From positions 1 to 64,000 of the forward strand of contig JAISTT010000018.1 of assembly GCA_031272445.1 (NCBI GenBank): a stretch of DNA of 64,000 nucleotides, read 5' to 3'. The stretch is from Candidatus Endomicrobiellum mastotermitis (GTDB lineage Bacteria; Elusimicrobiota; Endomicrobiia; Endomicrobiales; Endomicrobiaceae). A program made the position numbers and the translations under genes. The stretch's first letter is position 1. Each line of letters starts with the position of its first letter. This document shows positions 10,677 to 20,308 of the stretch, piece after piece. The notes under the pieces were generated by a model. That model was not told the DNA's origin, made no database searches, and was given only the letters and a program-made list of their open reading frames with translations.

Positions 10677-10859
10677 ATGCTAGAAGTGGAGTTTAAGGCT
10701 AAAACAGTGACTGAGGCTATAAAAAAAGGTTTGTCACAGCTTAGTAGATGTGGCAGGGACCATGTTAAAATAAAAATTGTAAGTGAAGGCTCAAAAGGAC
10801 TTTTTGGACTCAATGGAATAAAACCAGCGATTGTTTTAATGTCAATTGATAATAAGTAG
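10677..10859 (+). CDS. Jag N-terminal domain protein lacking KH/R3H domains
   Basis: MLEVEFKAKTVTEAIKKGL...GSKGLFGLNGIKPAIV; Jag_N pattern in expected position after yidC; 60 aa. Confidence 0.8.
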   Translation: MLEVEFKAKTVTEAIKKGLSQLSRCGRDHVKIKIVSEGSKGLFGLNGIKPAIVLMSIDNK

Positions 10860-11147
10860 TTTTAAAGATAGAAGTAAAGAAATAATGGGCTGTAAATCGT
10901 TTTTGTCTTTATGATAGATAAATATATATAGTGTGATGTGTTTATGTGTTGGAAATGAATTTGAGCGAGTACATACACATAATATCTGTGATGTTTTATT
11001 CATGTGTCACAAATTTATTCACTAAAGTAATAATTAAGATGTAGATGTAATTGCTGAAAAAGATATAACTTAATATGTTATTTAACATTTAATTTTAATT
11101 GAAATTGAAGAAGAACAATATCTGTTAAATTTGTAAATATAGATAGA

Positions 11148-11234
11148 GGAGAGATGGCCGAGGGGTGTAAGGCGATAGTCTTGAAAACTATTATAGGGGA
11201 AACTCTGTCGAGGGTTCAAATCCCTCTCTCTCCG
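11148..11234 (+). tRNA. tRNA-Ser (anticodon UGA)
   Basis: Class II tRNA with long variable arm; acceptor GGAGAGA/TCTCTCC; anticodon stem-loop ATAGT-CTTGAAA-ACTAT; T-loop TTCAAAT. Confidence 0.94.
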
Positions 11235-11689
11235 TATATATTCTTTTTAAGTCAGTTTGCAAGAGAGAAAAAAAGGAAAGACCTATAAGGCTTTAATTGA
11301 AGGGCGATAGGGCGTCAAAAAAGGAAGAAAAAGTAAGAAAATTTAGTTGTTTAAGTAGAAAAGAGGTGATTTCTAGCTGTTGTGTTATATGTGACTTTTG
11401 AAAGAGAGTTATAAAAAAGAAACTTTATTGAGAGTTTACCTAGTTTAAAAATGTTAGAATAATAATAATAAAGTAAGTTTTTTTACAATCTCTAAGCTTA
11501 AGAGTATAAATCAAAAAGTAGTGTCTTAGTAAATGTTGGCCAGGTTAAATAAGGAGATAGAATAGCTTTTACTCTATCAATTTGCTGGAAATGAATATTA
11601 GAAGATAAAAAAGACATAGGTTATTTATAAGTGTTATAATTCTTTGGATTTGTTTTGTAGAGGACAGGTTTATAAACGCTGATTGTGTT

Positions 11690-11970
11690 TATTGCTTGAG
11701 AAAATTCGCGTAAATAAAGAGATGTCAGTTTTGTATGCTGGAGAGAAAGCAAGGTTATGTCTTGCTTAAATAGCAATTGCAAACATCTCACCTTGGTGTA
11801 GATATGAGACTACGAAACAAAGATTTTTGTGGAAACAAAGGAATGTAATTGTTGGTGTGTCAAGAGATTATCCTAGTAGCAATGATGAGGTGATGGACTC
11901 TCACGATGCAGCAGTGCTTTTAACTGATATAAAAATTGCAAGTTATTATAAAGTTTTAAGACAGGTATAA
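11690..11970 (+). pseudogene. Unidentified gene relic
   Basis: Near-open frame EKIRVNKEMSVLYAGEKARLCLA*IAIANIS...VIVGVSRDYPSSNDEVMDSHDAAVLLTDIKIASYYKVLRQV. Confidence 0.35.
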
Positions 11971-12322
11971 GTTTTGTTTATTCGATGTAAGATAGATATT
12001 TATTTTTATGCAATTTTTATTCGTACTATTGTGTATTTTTATGGCATATGGCAAGTCTGAAATGTTTTTTTTGAAAGAATTTATTTAAAGTAGATTTTAC
12101 AGTGGTAAATTGAAATGGAGATAATAATTCTATTTCGTTACCCTTTCAGTTTGTGCCTTAACTCTATTGTTAAAAACTTGTTAGTGTTGTTTTTTACGAT
12201 TCCAGTATTTCTGTAGTCACTTTGATTGAAGTGTAAATGTAATTTTGCGATTCTACTACACACACAACCACACAAAAAGGTGTTCCTTCAAAAAACTAAC
12301 GTGTACACGCAATTTTTTGAGG

Positions 12323-13125
12323 GGGTATTAATGCTTTCTGTGTATTTATCATCTGATTACCAATTTATTGGTGGGTTTTCAAAGTAATTGTCAATTACTT
12401 TGAAATAAACTCTTGCAAGTTGGGCTACATAATAATATTTGCTCTTATTTCTACCTTCTATTTTCAGTAAGTTAAAATTCGCTTGTGAAACTTTATCAGA
12501 TTTTGGCATGAGAGATATATAAATCCTTTGAATTTAGTATGTAAGAACCTCTCTTATCTTCTTCAATTTCTAAATACTCATCAGATCCAGACTCTCTTCA
12601 GTTAGAAATTTGCTTTCGTACTTCCATCTGCATGTGGAGGTGAAGGCACATACATTGATTTGCGCTGCGCGAGGTCATAAATACAGAAATTAAGCATCAG
12701 TTTTTATAAAGGCACAACAAATATATAAGTTCCTGTACAAAAATTTCAAGTTTTATGTCCTTGTGCAGTGGTTCCTTATTCCCTTGATTTCAAAAAAGCT
12801 TGTTTCTCTGCCTAGCGCACGTATAAATCAGCTCACAAGTTTTTCTAGAAATCCACTGTAAGCCATGAACAAATATTTGATTGAGTTAATATACGTATAG
12901 GAATTGGAATATTATAGGATCTGATATTATAATGTCATCAGGAGACACATTCTTACTTAGTGTTTTTGAAAAACTTGCAACGTTCGCAATGTGTTTTTAT
13001 TATGAGAAAATAAATTGAGCGTTAATTATACTTTTTTACCGAGTTTATGCGATAGAAGAATGCCTTTTTCATTCACTCCAAGGAAAATTTAGATTTTACT
13101 CTTAAGTGACATTTCAGAAACTCCA
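12323..13125 (-). pseudogene. Unidentified gene relic(s) on the reverse strand
   Basis: Frameshifted protein-like blocks in order: GVNEKGILLSHKLGKKV, NVASFSKTLSKNVSPDDIIISDPI, DEYLEIEEDKRGSYILNSKDLYISHA, KSDKVSQANFNLLKIEGRNKSKYYYVAQLARVYFKVIDNYFENPPINW*. Confidence 0.45.
12377..12405. repeat. Perfect 14-bp inverted repeat with 1-nt centre
   Basis: TTTCAAAGTAATTG-T-CAATTACTTTGAAA. Confidence 0.9.
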
Positions 13126-13429
13126 ATAAAAAGCACATCTACCTACACCGTGGAGAAGTACTGTTTTTAATTTAATAAGAGATCTTGTGCAGACAACACA
13201 GGAGTTCAGATTTTATAAAATGCCAGTATTAGAATTTTAGTTAATCAGATTTGAAAATCCATCTATACTATAACTATAACATATAAATGACGTAAAGCAG
13301 CAAAAATAAGTTAATAATTATAATATGGTGACAAATTTCCATAAAAAGATAATTTATGGAGTATTTGTTTATAAAATATCGCTGAAATAACTGTATTTCA
13401 ATTGTAGTTTGTAAATGTGAATATGTAAG

Positions 13430-13458
13430 TTGACAAAACAAAGAGCATTTATTATAAT
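13430..13458 (+). promoter_or_regulatory. Consensus sigma70 promoter for the rpsP-trmD-rplS operon
   Basis: TTGACA (13430-13435), exactly 17 nt, TATAAT (13453-13458), 65 nt upstream of rpsP ATG. Confidence 0.75.
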
Positions 13459-13522
13459 ACCAGAGTCAAAGTATTAAAATTAAAGATAGGTATAAAAGCT
13501 ATTAGTTTTGTGGAGGTATTTG

Positions 13523-13774
13523 ATGGCTGTGCGATTGCGATTGCAAAGAAATGGTAAACCGAAGAGGCCTTATTATAGGGTCGTGGCTATTGATCAGAGG
13601 AGTAAGAGAGATGGAAAGCCTATTGAGATCCTTGGTCAGTATGATCCTATGTCTGAGGGTAATAAATTTAGTGTAGATGCGGGAAGAATAAGTTATTGGT
13701 TAAATACTGGAGCGAAAGCTTCTGATACGGTAGCTGTATTGATAAAAAAGAATCAAACAAATGAAAATAAGTAA
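13523..13774 (+). CDS. rpsP: 30S ribosomal protein S16
   Basis: MAVRLRLQRNGKPKRPYYRVVAIDQRSKRDGKPIEILGQYDP; ATG 13523 after GGAGG. Confidence 0.97.
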   Translation: MAVRLRLQRNGKPKRPYYRVVAIDQRSKRDGKPIEILGQYDPMSEGNKFSVDAGRISYWLNTGAKASDTVAVLIKKNQTNENK

Positions 13775-13819
13775 TAAGTAAATAGTTAAATTTGTATATA
13801 ATTACTGAGAGGCTTATTT

Positions 13820-14050
13820 ATGAAAGAACTAGTACTTTTGATTGCTAAGGCTTTGGTTGATAATCCGGATAAAATAGATGTGAGGGAAATTGCTGGTGAG
13901 AAGACTACTGTTGTAGAGTTGAAAGTTGCTGATGGAGATAAAGGGAAAATCATTGGCAAAGAGGGTAGAATTATAAAAGCAATAAGAATTATTGTGAACT
14001 CGGCTTCTGCAAAACTTGATAAGAGAGCAACTGTTGAAGTCGTAGAATAA
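13820..14050 (+). CDS. khpA: KH domain RNA-binding protein (KhpA family)
   Basis: 76 aa, GKIIGKEGRIIKAIRIIVNSA KH GxxG loop, between rpsP and rimM. Confidence 0.9.
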   Translation: MKELVLLIAKALVDNPDKIDVREIAGEKTTVVELKVADGDKGKIIGKEGRIIKAIRIIVNSASAKLDKRATVEVVE

Positions 14051-14064
14051 TAATATTAGATAAG

Positions 14065-14382
14065 ATGAAGTCTAAAAAAAATAGTATAAAACGAAAGATA
14101 TCCAACACTAATATTGTAGGATTTGAAGTTTTTGATCAGAAGTGGAGGCGAATTGGAATTCTTTCGGGTGTTATGTTAACTAGTAGTAGTGATGTGTGGA
14201 TTGTAAAGTACTATAATGAAGAGATTTTAATTCCCGCATTAAGAAATATAGTGAGGGAAATAAATGTATTAAGAAAAAAGATTTTTATTGTTTTGCCTAA
14301 AGAATATGAAGATGTTTATGGTTACATAAAATCTGTGGATGATGTTTTTGAGTATAACATGTGCCTTATGTATGAAGATTGA
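14065..14382 (+). CDS. rimM: RimM-like protein, PRC-barrel part only
   Basis: Position between khpA and trmD; 'VWIVKYYNEEILIPALRNIVREINVLRKKIFIVLP' matches the RimM C-terminal pattern; only 105 aa. Confidence 0.65.
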   Translation: MKSKKNSIKRKISNTNIVGFEVFDQKWRRIGILSGVMLTSSSDVWIVKYYNEEILIPALRNIVREINVLRKKIFIVLPKEYEDVYGYIKSVDDVFEYNMCLMYED

Positions 14383-15082
14383 TATTCTTACTATATTCCC
14401 TAGAATGTTTGTGGGGCCTTTTGCAGAAAGCTTAATAGGTAGAGCATCACAAAAAAAAATTCTCAATATTGACATTATTAATATAAGATCTTTTTCTAAA
14501 GATAAACATAAAAAGGTTGATGATAAACCTTTCGGTGGTGGTGTGGGGATGGTTATGAAACTGGAACCACTGTACTATGCTTTGAGGAGTGTAGGCGGAG
14601 TTAGGAGGAAGAGAAATTCTTATAAAAAAAATAGTATTTATAGAAGGCCGTATATTGTCTATATGTCTCCGCAGGGCAAGACTCTTGATAACGAAATTGT
14701 GAAAAGTTTTACAAAATTTAGACATTTGATTATTATATGTGGTCATTATGAAGGTGTTGATGAACGCGTTATGAATTATGTTGATGAAGAAATATCTATA
14801 GGCGACTATGTTCTTACAGGAGGAGAGATTCCCGCAATGGTTTTGACTGATGCTATTGTAAGAATGCTTCCTGGAGTTGTCAAAGAGAGAGATTCAATAA
14901 AAAATGATTCGTTTTATGATGGATTGTTGGATTATCCACATTATACAAGGCCTGCAGTATTCAGAGGTCAAAAAGTTCCAGAAATTCTTCTATCTGGGAA
15001 TCACAGGAAAATTGATGAGTGGTGCGCGAAAGAAGCATATAAAAGAACTAAAGAGCGTCGCCCTGATTTATTAAAGAAATAA
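14372..15082 (+). CDS. trmD: tRNA (guanine37-N1)-methyltransferase
   Basis: MKIDILTIFPRMF...DDKPFGGGVGMVMK...CGHYEGVDERV...SIGDYVLTGGEIPAMVLTDAIVR. Confidence 0.96.
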   Translation: MKIDILTIFPRMFVGPFAESLIGRASQKKILNIDIINIRSFSKDKHKKVDDKPFGGGVGMVMKLEPLYYALRSVGGVRRKRNSYKKNSIYRRPYIVYMSPQGKTLDNEIVKSFTKFRHLIIICGHYEGVDERVMNYVDEEISIGDYVLTGGEIPAMVLTDAIVRMLPGVVKERDSIKNDSFYDGLLDYPHYTRPAVFRGQKVPEILLSGNHRKIDEWCAKEAYKRTKERRPDLLKK

Positions 15083-15198
15083 GACAGAATGAAATTTTTA
15101 GTTTTGTATTATTGAGGTAAATAAGGAATAGTGCTTTTAATTTACTTTCTTACTCTTATCTTCTTGTTTTAACTTAGAAAAAAAGGAGTGGTGATAAA

Positions 15199-15600
15199 GT
15201 GTTGCTATTGGAGCAGGTACAAACATTTTATAAAAGGGATTTAGGGGTTAGTTTTAAGTCTGGCGATCAGATAAAGGTGTATTTTAAAGTGGTTGAAACT
15301 GGGAATGAGAGAATACAGGTTTTTGAGGGTACAGTCATACGTGTTAGGGGTAGCGGACTTTCTAAGACTTTTATAGTACGAAAAATTTCTTTTGGTGTTG
15401 GAGTTGAACGTATATTTCCTATTCACTCTCCGCGTATCAGTAAAATTGAGATTGTAAAACGTGGGAGAGTACGTAGAGCCAAGCTCTACTATTTAAGGAA
15501 TCTTTCAGGAAAAGCGGCGAGAATATCTGAATATTCTTCAAAAAAGAGTTCTAATAAAAAAACTATTCCTCAAAAAAGTTTTGTAAAAACTACAAATTGA
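15199..15600 (+). CDS. rplS: 50S ribosomal protein L19
   Basis: [59 protein letters not shown]. Confidence 0.96.
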   Translation: MLLLEQVQTFYKRDLGVSFKSGDQIKVYFKVVETGNERIQVFEGTVIRVRGSGLSKTFIVRKISFGVGVERIFPIHSPRISKIEIVKRGRVRRAKLYYLRNLSGKAARISEYSSKKSSNKKTIPQKSFVKTTN

Positions 15601-15619
15601 TTTTTTTTTCATAAAATAC

Positions 15620-16237
15620 ATGAGTCTGGTTTCTTTTGATAAAAATTTTTATAATAAGGAAGTTGGTTTAATTGCAGGGGTTGATGAGTCAGGACGGGGA
15701 TCTTTAGCAGGTCCGCTAACAGCAGCGGCAGTGATATTACCTAAAAGTTTAATGATTCCTGACTTAAACGATTCCAAGCGATTATCAGAAACAAAAAGGA
15801 AAATTCTTTTTGAACTAATAAAGAAAAAAGCTTTGTTTTATGCCGTTGAAGTTGTAGATAGTAAAACTATTGATAAAGTAAATATTTTACAGGCGACGTT
15901 TCTTGCTATGTGTTGTGCTGTAGTTAAATTGAGAATAAAGCCAGATCTGTGTCTTATAGATGGGAATTACAAAGTGCCGGGTTTACTTTGTGATCAAGAA
16001 GCTATCGTTGGCGGAGATTCAAAAAGCGCAAGTATTGCTGCAGCTTCAATACTTGCTAAGGTTTCCAGAGATGAAATTATGCTTGAATATTCTAAGCTTT
16101 ATCCCATTTATGATTTTGAAAAACATAAGGGATATGGTACCAAAAGGCATATAGAAATTTTGAAGAAATATGGTATATGTCCTATTCACAGGATAACATT
16201 CTCTCCTTTAAGTGATTTTATCTTTCATCCATTCTGA
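15620..16237 (+). CDS. rnhB: Ribonuclease HII
   Basis: IAGVDESGRGSLAGPLTAAAVIL, DSKRLSE, GGDSKSASIAAASILAKVSRD. Confidence 0.95.
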   Translation: MSLVSFDKNFYNKEVGLIAGVDESGRGSLAGPLTAAAVILPKSLMIPDLNDSKRLSETKRKILFELIKKKALFYAVEVVDSKTIDKVNILQATFLAMCCAVVKLRIKPDLCLIDGNYKVPGLLCDQEAIVGGDSKSASIAAASILAKVSRDEIMLEYSKLYPIYDFEKHKGYGTKRHIEILKKYGICPIHRITFSPLSDFIFHPF

Positions 16238-16961
16238 ACTTTGTATTTTGTATTAATTTATATCTGTTGAAAGCTTATATTATTGTAGTTATATATACAA
16301 ATAGGCAGAATAATATTTTTGTGTTTATATTTGAAGAGTAAGAGCAAGGAGATTAATAAAATTTTAACAGGGAAAAGTATATGAAAGGTAATAGTGAACA
16401 ACTTGATAGGGTATTATAGTTTAGGTTGAATAAGTGATAAAGATGTGGAAATATTGAAGATGCAGAAAAGCGCTATACAGAGAAGAGTTTGATATAAATG
16501 TATATAGTTAATGATGTATTTGTGAGCTATGAAGTTGGTTATAGTCTTATGTAATAAGACAGTGTAATGATTGTTGAGATATCACAATGAGTAAATTGTA
16601 GTCAATCAATATTCTTAGATTATTTAATAAGTATGATAAAATATAGTAAGAATGATACGAAAATTGCTAGATATAGTAGTTTATATCCGAGCAAAAATGG
16701 AAAAGTCTTCTTATGTTTAGTAGTCCACAAAAAGCTGTAACTCTTTCAAAATCAAAAAATAGTATTGAAATGCTTGTTTATTCGCTTGTGTGTGTTTGAT
16801 GATGAGGTTAAAATGATAATGATAAACTCTGCGTTTGCTCTATTTGAAAATTTGTATTCTTTTTAAGAAATTTGTTCTATGTATAGAGTGCAATATAATA
16901 TAATGAAAGATTTGAGTTAGATTGACTCTTAGTTAAAATTTTTGTTAGAATAAAGTGAGTT

Positions 16962-17609
16962 ATGATAGACTTACATACGCATACTTTCTTTTCGGATGGA
17001 GTTTTAAGTCCTTTTGAGCTTGTTTACAGGGCTAAGAGTAATGGTTATAGTGCTATTGCTCTTACAGATCATATTGATTATTCTAATATGGAATTTGTTA
17101 TTTCAAACATAGTTAAGGCTGCAAAAATATTGACTGAGAGTTATGGTATTTTTGTTTTGCCAGGTGCGGAGCTTACTTATATTCCTCCGAAGCTTATAAA
17201 GTGTATGGTAAAAGAGTGTAGGAAACTAGGCGCCAAAGTTGTTGTTGTTCACGGTGAAACTATTGATGAAGTTGTACCATCTGAAACGAATATATATGCT
17301 GTTGAAGCTTATGTAGATATATTGGCTCATCCTGGACACTTATCTGAAAAAGAAGCTGAGATTGCTGCTAAGAATAACGTTAAAATAGAAATTACTACGA
17401 GAAGGGCACATGGAGTTACGAATAGAGAAGTTGCGGAAGTTGCACTTAAGAAAAAAGCTAAACTTATTTTAGATACTGATACGCATAATCCAGAAAATCT
17501 TTTGACAAAAGAACTTATAGCTCACGTTTTGTCAGAGTCTAACTTACCAATTTATTATTATGACGTAATGCAAAAGAATGCGCTTGAAATAGTTAATGGA
17601 TGTTGTTGA
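16962..17609 (+). CDS. PHP domain histidinol-phosphatase-family protein
   Basis: MIDLHTHTFFSDGVLSPFELVYRAKSNGYSAIALTDH and VDILAHPGHL; PHP metal-binding motifs. Confidence 0.9.
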   Translation: MIDLHTHTFFSDGVLSPFELVYRAKSNGYSAIALTDHIDYSNMEFVISNIVKAAKILTESYGIFVLPGAELTYIPPKLIKCMVKECRKLGAKVVVVHGETIDEVVPSETNIYAVEAYVDILAHPGHLSEKEAEIAAKNNVKIEITTRRAHGVTNREVAEVALKKKAKLILDTDTHNPENLLTKELIAHVLSESNLPIYYYDVMQKNALEIVNGCC

Positions 17610-17651
17610 CAAGAGAAGCAAAAAGGACATTATTAATATGAGTTCTATATC

Positions 17652-18305
17652 TTGCAAGAATTCAGTAGTTATAGAGATAAATTTTTTATGGCTGTGTTTA
17701 ACTTAGGAAGTAAAGTAAAAATTTTTATAGTTGTTGCTTTTTTAAATATAGGATTGATTTTTGCTGGGGCATTTATTTATTTTAAGTTTAAAGGGAATAA
17801 TAAAATGTCCTCTAATAAATTGTCAGAAGCTTATACGTCTTTTGCTCGTGGTGATATCAGAAATGGATTTACTATTATAGATGAGGTTATAGCTCGGTTT
17901 CCAAAAACGCTAGCAGTATATCAGGCAAGACTTATAAAGGCGGATATACTTATTGAGATGCATAGATATGAAGAAGCGTTAAGGATTTTGGAAGAAGTCT
18001 TAAATAACGGGAAACCTAAAATTATAAAGCCACTTGCAAGCTCAAGAATTATTTACTTATATGACTCTAAAAAGGATTATTCTAAGGCCATTCTTGCATC
18101 GAGCAGATTTATTAAAAAGTATCCAGATCACTTCCTTACAAAAGATATTTACTTAAATTTAGCAGAGTATTATCTCATTTCTGGTTCTAAAAATGATGCA
18201 ATTAGAGTTTTTAATGAAGTAGCGATTAAGTTTTCTAATACGCGAGAGGCAGAGAAAGCTCGAAATAGACTTAATAATATAAATAAGTTACACCGTAAAG
18301 GTTAA
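17652..18305 (+). CDS. Membrane-anchored TPR protein
   Basis: TM segment followed by TPR-like repeats. Confidence 0.7.
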   Translation: MQEFSSYRDKFFMAVFNLGSKVKIFIVVAFLNIGLIFAGAFIYFKFKGNNKMSSNKLSEAYTSFARGDIRNGFTIIDEVIARFPKTLAVYQARLIKADILIEMHRYEEALRILEEVLNNGKPKIIKPLASSRIIYLYDSKKDYSKAILASSRFIKKYPDHFLTKDIYLNLAEYYLISGSKNDAIRVFNEVAIKFSNTREAEKARNRLNNINKLHRKG

Positions 18306-18448
18306 TTATATGCTATTAAGAAGGAGGTTATTTCACATTTATCAAATATCAGAGAAGGAGCATGAGAAAAAAGTTGAGGTTATAATTGTTAGTTACTACT
18401 TAGCGTAAAATAGTAAAAAGTTGTATATAATGTTTTGAGGAGATAAAA

Positions 18449-18826
18449 GTGAATATTCCAGATAATTTAAAGTATACAAAAACCCATGAATGGGTGAAAA
18501 TTGATTGTAATAAAGCTAAAGTAGGTATAACTGATTTTGCACAGCATGAGATTACAGATATTGTGCATATAGAACTTCCAGAAATAGGCAAGCGGGTAAA
18601 AAAAGAACAGCCTATTGCTGTTATAGAATCCGTAAAATCCGCTTTTGATATTTATACTCCTTTAAGTGGCAAAATTATAGATGTAAATGACAATATTATT
18701 GAAACCCCGGAAGTTGTAAATAAATCACCTTATGGTGATGGTTATTTATTTACAGTTGAGTTTGACGATGAAAAAGAGATTGGAAGTTTACTTAGTGTAG
18801 ATGATTATAAAAAATTGATTTTATAG
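18449..18826 (+). CDS. gcvH: Glycine cleavage system H protein
   Basis: YTKTHEWVKID...VIESVKSAFDIYTPLSGKI lipoyl-lysine motif. Confidence 0.96.
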   Translation: MNIPDNLKYTKTHEWVKIDCNKAKVGITDFAQHEITDIVHIELPEIGKRVKKEQPIAVIESVKSAFDIYTPLSGKIIDVNDNIIETPEVVNKSPYGDGYLFTVEFDDEKEIGSLLSVDDYKKLIL

Positions 18827-18838
18827 AGATAAACTAAT

Positions 18839-20209
18839 ATGAACTATACATCAGAGAATCAAAAAGATAGAAAAGAGATGATTAATGTGATAGGAGTTGA
18901 CGATATAAACGAGCTGTTCGATGTGATTCCTAAAGATTTAAGAGCGAAAGAGCTAAATATTACTGGTGGTAAAACAGAACAGGAACTTTTAAGTTATTTT
19001 TCGGATATTGCTTCAAAAAATAAAGTTCTTACATCTTTTAGAGGTGCTGGTGTTTATGATCACTTTATACCATCTTTAGTTGGCGAAGTTGTAGGAAGAT
19101 CAGAATTTTGGACAGCGTATACACCTTATCAAGCTGAAGCAAGCCAAGGTACTCTTCAAGCGATTTTTGAATATCAAAGTTTAATATGTGCTTTGACGGG
19201 TTTGGATACATCTAATGCTTCACTCTACGACGGTGCAACAGCGATAGCAGAAGCTGCCTTACTTGCTTTGAGAGTGAGTAGGAAAAGTAAAATACTCATT
19301 TCGTCAGCTTTACATCCAGAGTATATACAGGTCGTAAAAACATATTTAGAGAATTCTAAAGCAAAGCTTGTTTTTTTAGATGTTTCCCTTGATGGAATGA
19401 CGGAAAAGAAAACTTTAGATGCAAATCTTGATGAAGATACGGCTGGAGTCATAATACAATCTCCTAATTATTTTGGGGTTATTGAAGATATGCAGACTAT
19501 GTCTGTTGTTACAAAAAGGGCGAGTTCTTTATTTGTCGCTGTAGTGAATCCTTTATCACTAGGTGTTTTTAAAGCTCCCGGTGAATATAATGCTGATATT
19601 GCTGTAGGAGAAGGACAAGTTTTAGGTTCTTCTATGAGTATGGGAGGGATGACATTTGGGTTTATGGCTGTAAGAAAAGCTTTAGAGTGGAAAATACCTG
19701 GAAGAATTGTTGGACAAACGACTGATAAGCGTGGCAATAGGGGATTTGTACTGACTTTACAGTCGCGAGAACAGCACATACGAAGGGAAAAAGCAACGTC
19801 TAACATATGTACTAATGCGTCTCTAAATGCTCTAGCGGGATGTGTCTTTTTATCTGGCTGGGGGGACTACGGTTTTAAAAAACTCGCTGAAATTAATATA
19901 TCTAAAGCAAGATATGCTTATGATAGAATAAAATCTTTAAAAGGATTTAAGTCAAAGTTTGGAGGAAATGAAGTTTTTTTTAATGAATTTGTAATAGAAA
20001 CGGAGAAGGACGTAAATAAAATAAATGAGGTTTTGCTTAAAAATAGCATTCTTGGTCCTTTAGATTTATCAACTCATCATTGTACTCTTGCTTCTTTAGG
20101 TTTACCTGAAGTGCTAAAAAACTTTAAGAATTGCTTTTTGTTTTGTGTAACTGAACAAAGGACTAAATCTGAAATTGACAAGTTGGTAGAGATACTTTCT
20201 AAAGTATGA
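18839..20209 (+). CDS. gcvPA: Glycine dehydrogenase (decarboxylating) subunit 1
   Basis: FRGAGVYDHFIPSLVGEV...FWTAYTPYQAEASQGTLQAIFEYQ. Confidence 0.96.
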   Translation: MNYTSENQKDRKEMINVIGVDDINELFDVIPKDLRAKELNITGGKTEQELLSYFSDIASKNKVLTSFRGAGVYDHFIPSLVGEVVGRSEFWTAYTPYQAEASQGTLQAIFEYQSLICALTGLDTSNASLYDGATAIAEAALLALRVSRKSKILISSALHPEYIQVVKTYLENSKAKLVFLDVSLDGMTEKKTLDANLDEDTAGVIIQSPNYFGVIEDMQTMSVVTKRASSLFVAVVNPLSLGVFKAPGEYNADIAVGEGQVLGSSMSMGGMTFGFMAVRKALEWKIPGRIVGQTTDKRGNRGFVLTLQSREQHIRREKATSNICTNASLNALAGCVFLSGWGDYGFKKLAEINISKARYAYDRIKSLKGFKSKFGGNEVFFNEFVIETEKDVNKINEVLLKNSILGPLDLSTHHCTLASLGLPEVLKNFKNCFLFCVTEQRTKSEIDKLVEILSKV

Positions 20210-20308
20210 TATGATAAGAAAGTGGAATGTGCATGATAGAAGGAAGTTTCATATAAGTATATATTTATTGGTTAGAATTACTAGACCCTCTATTTAGGAA
20301 AATTTTAA

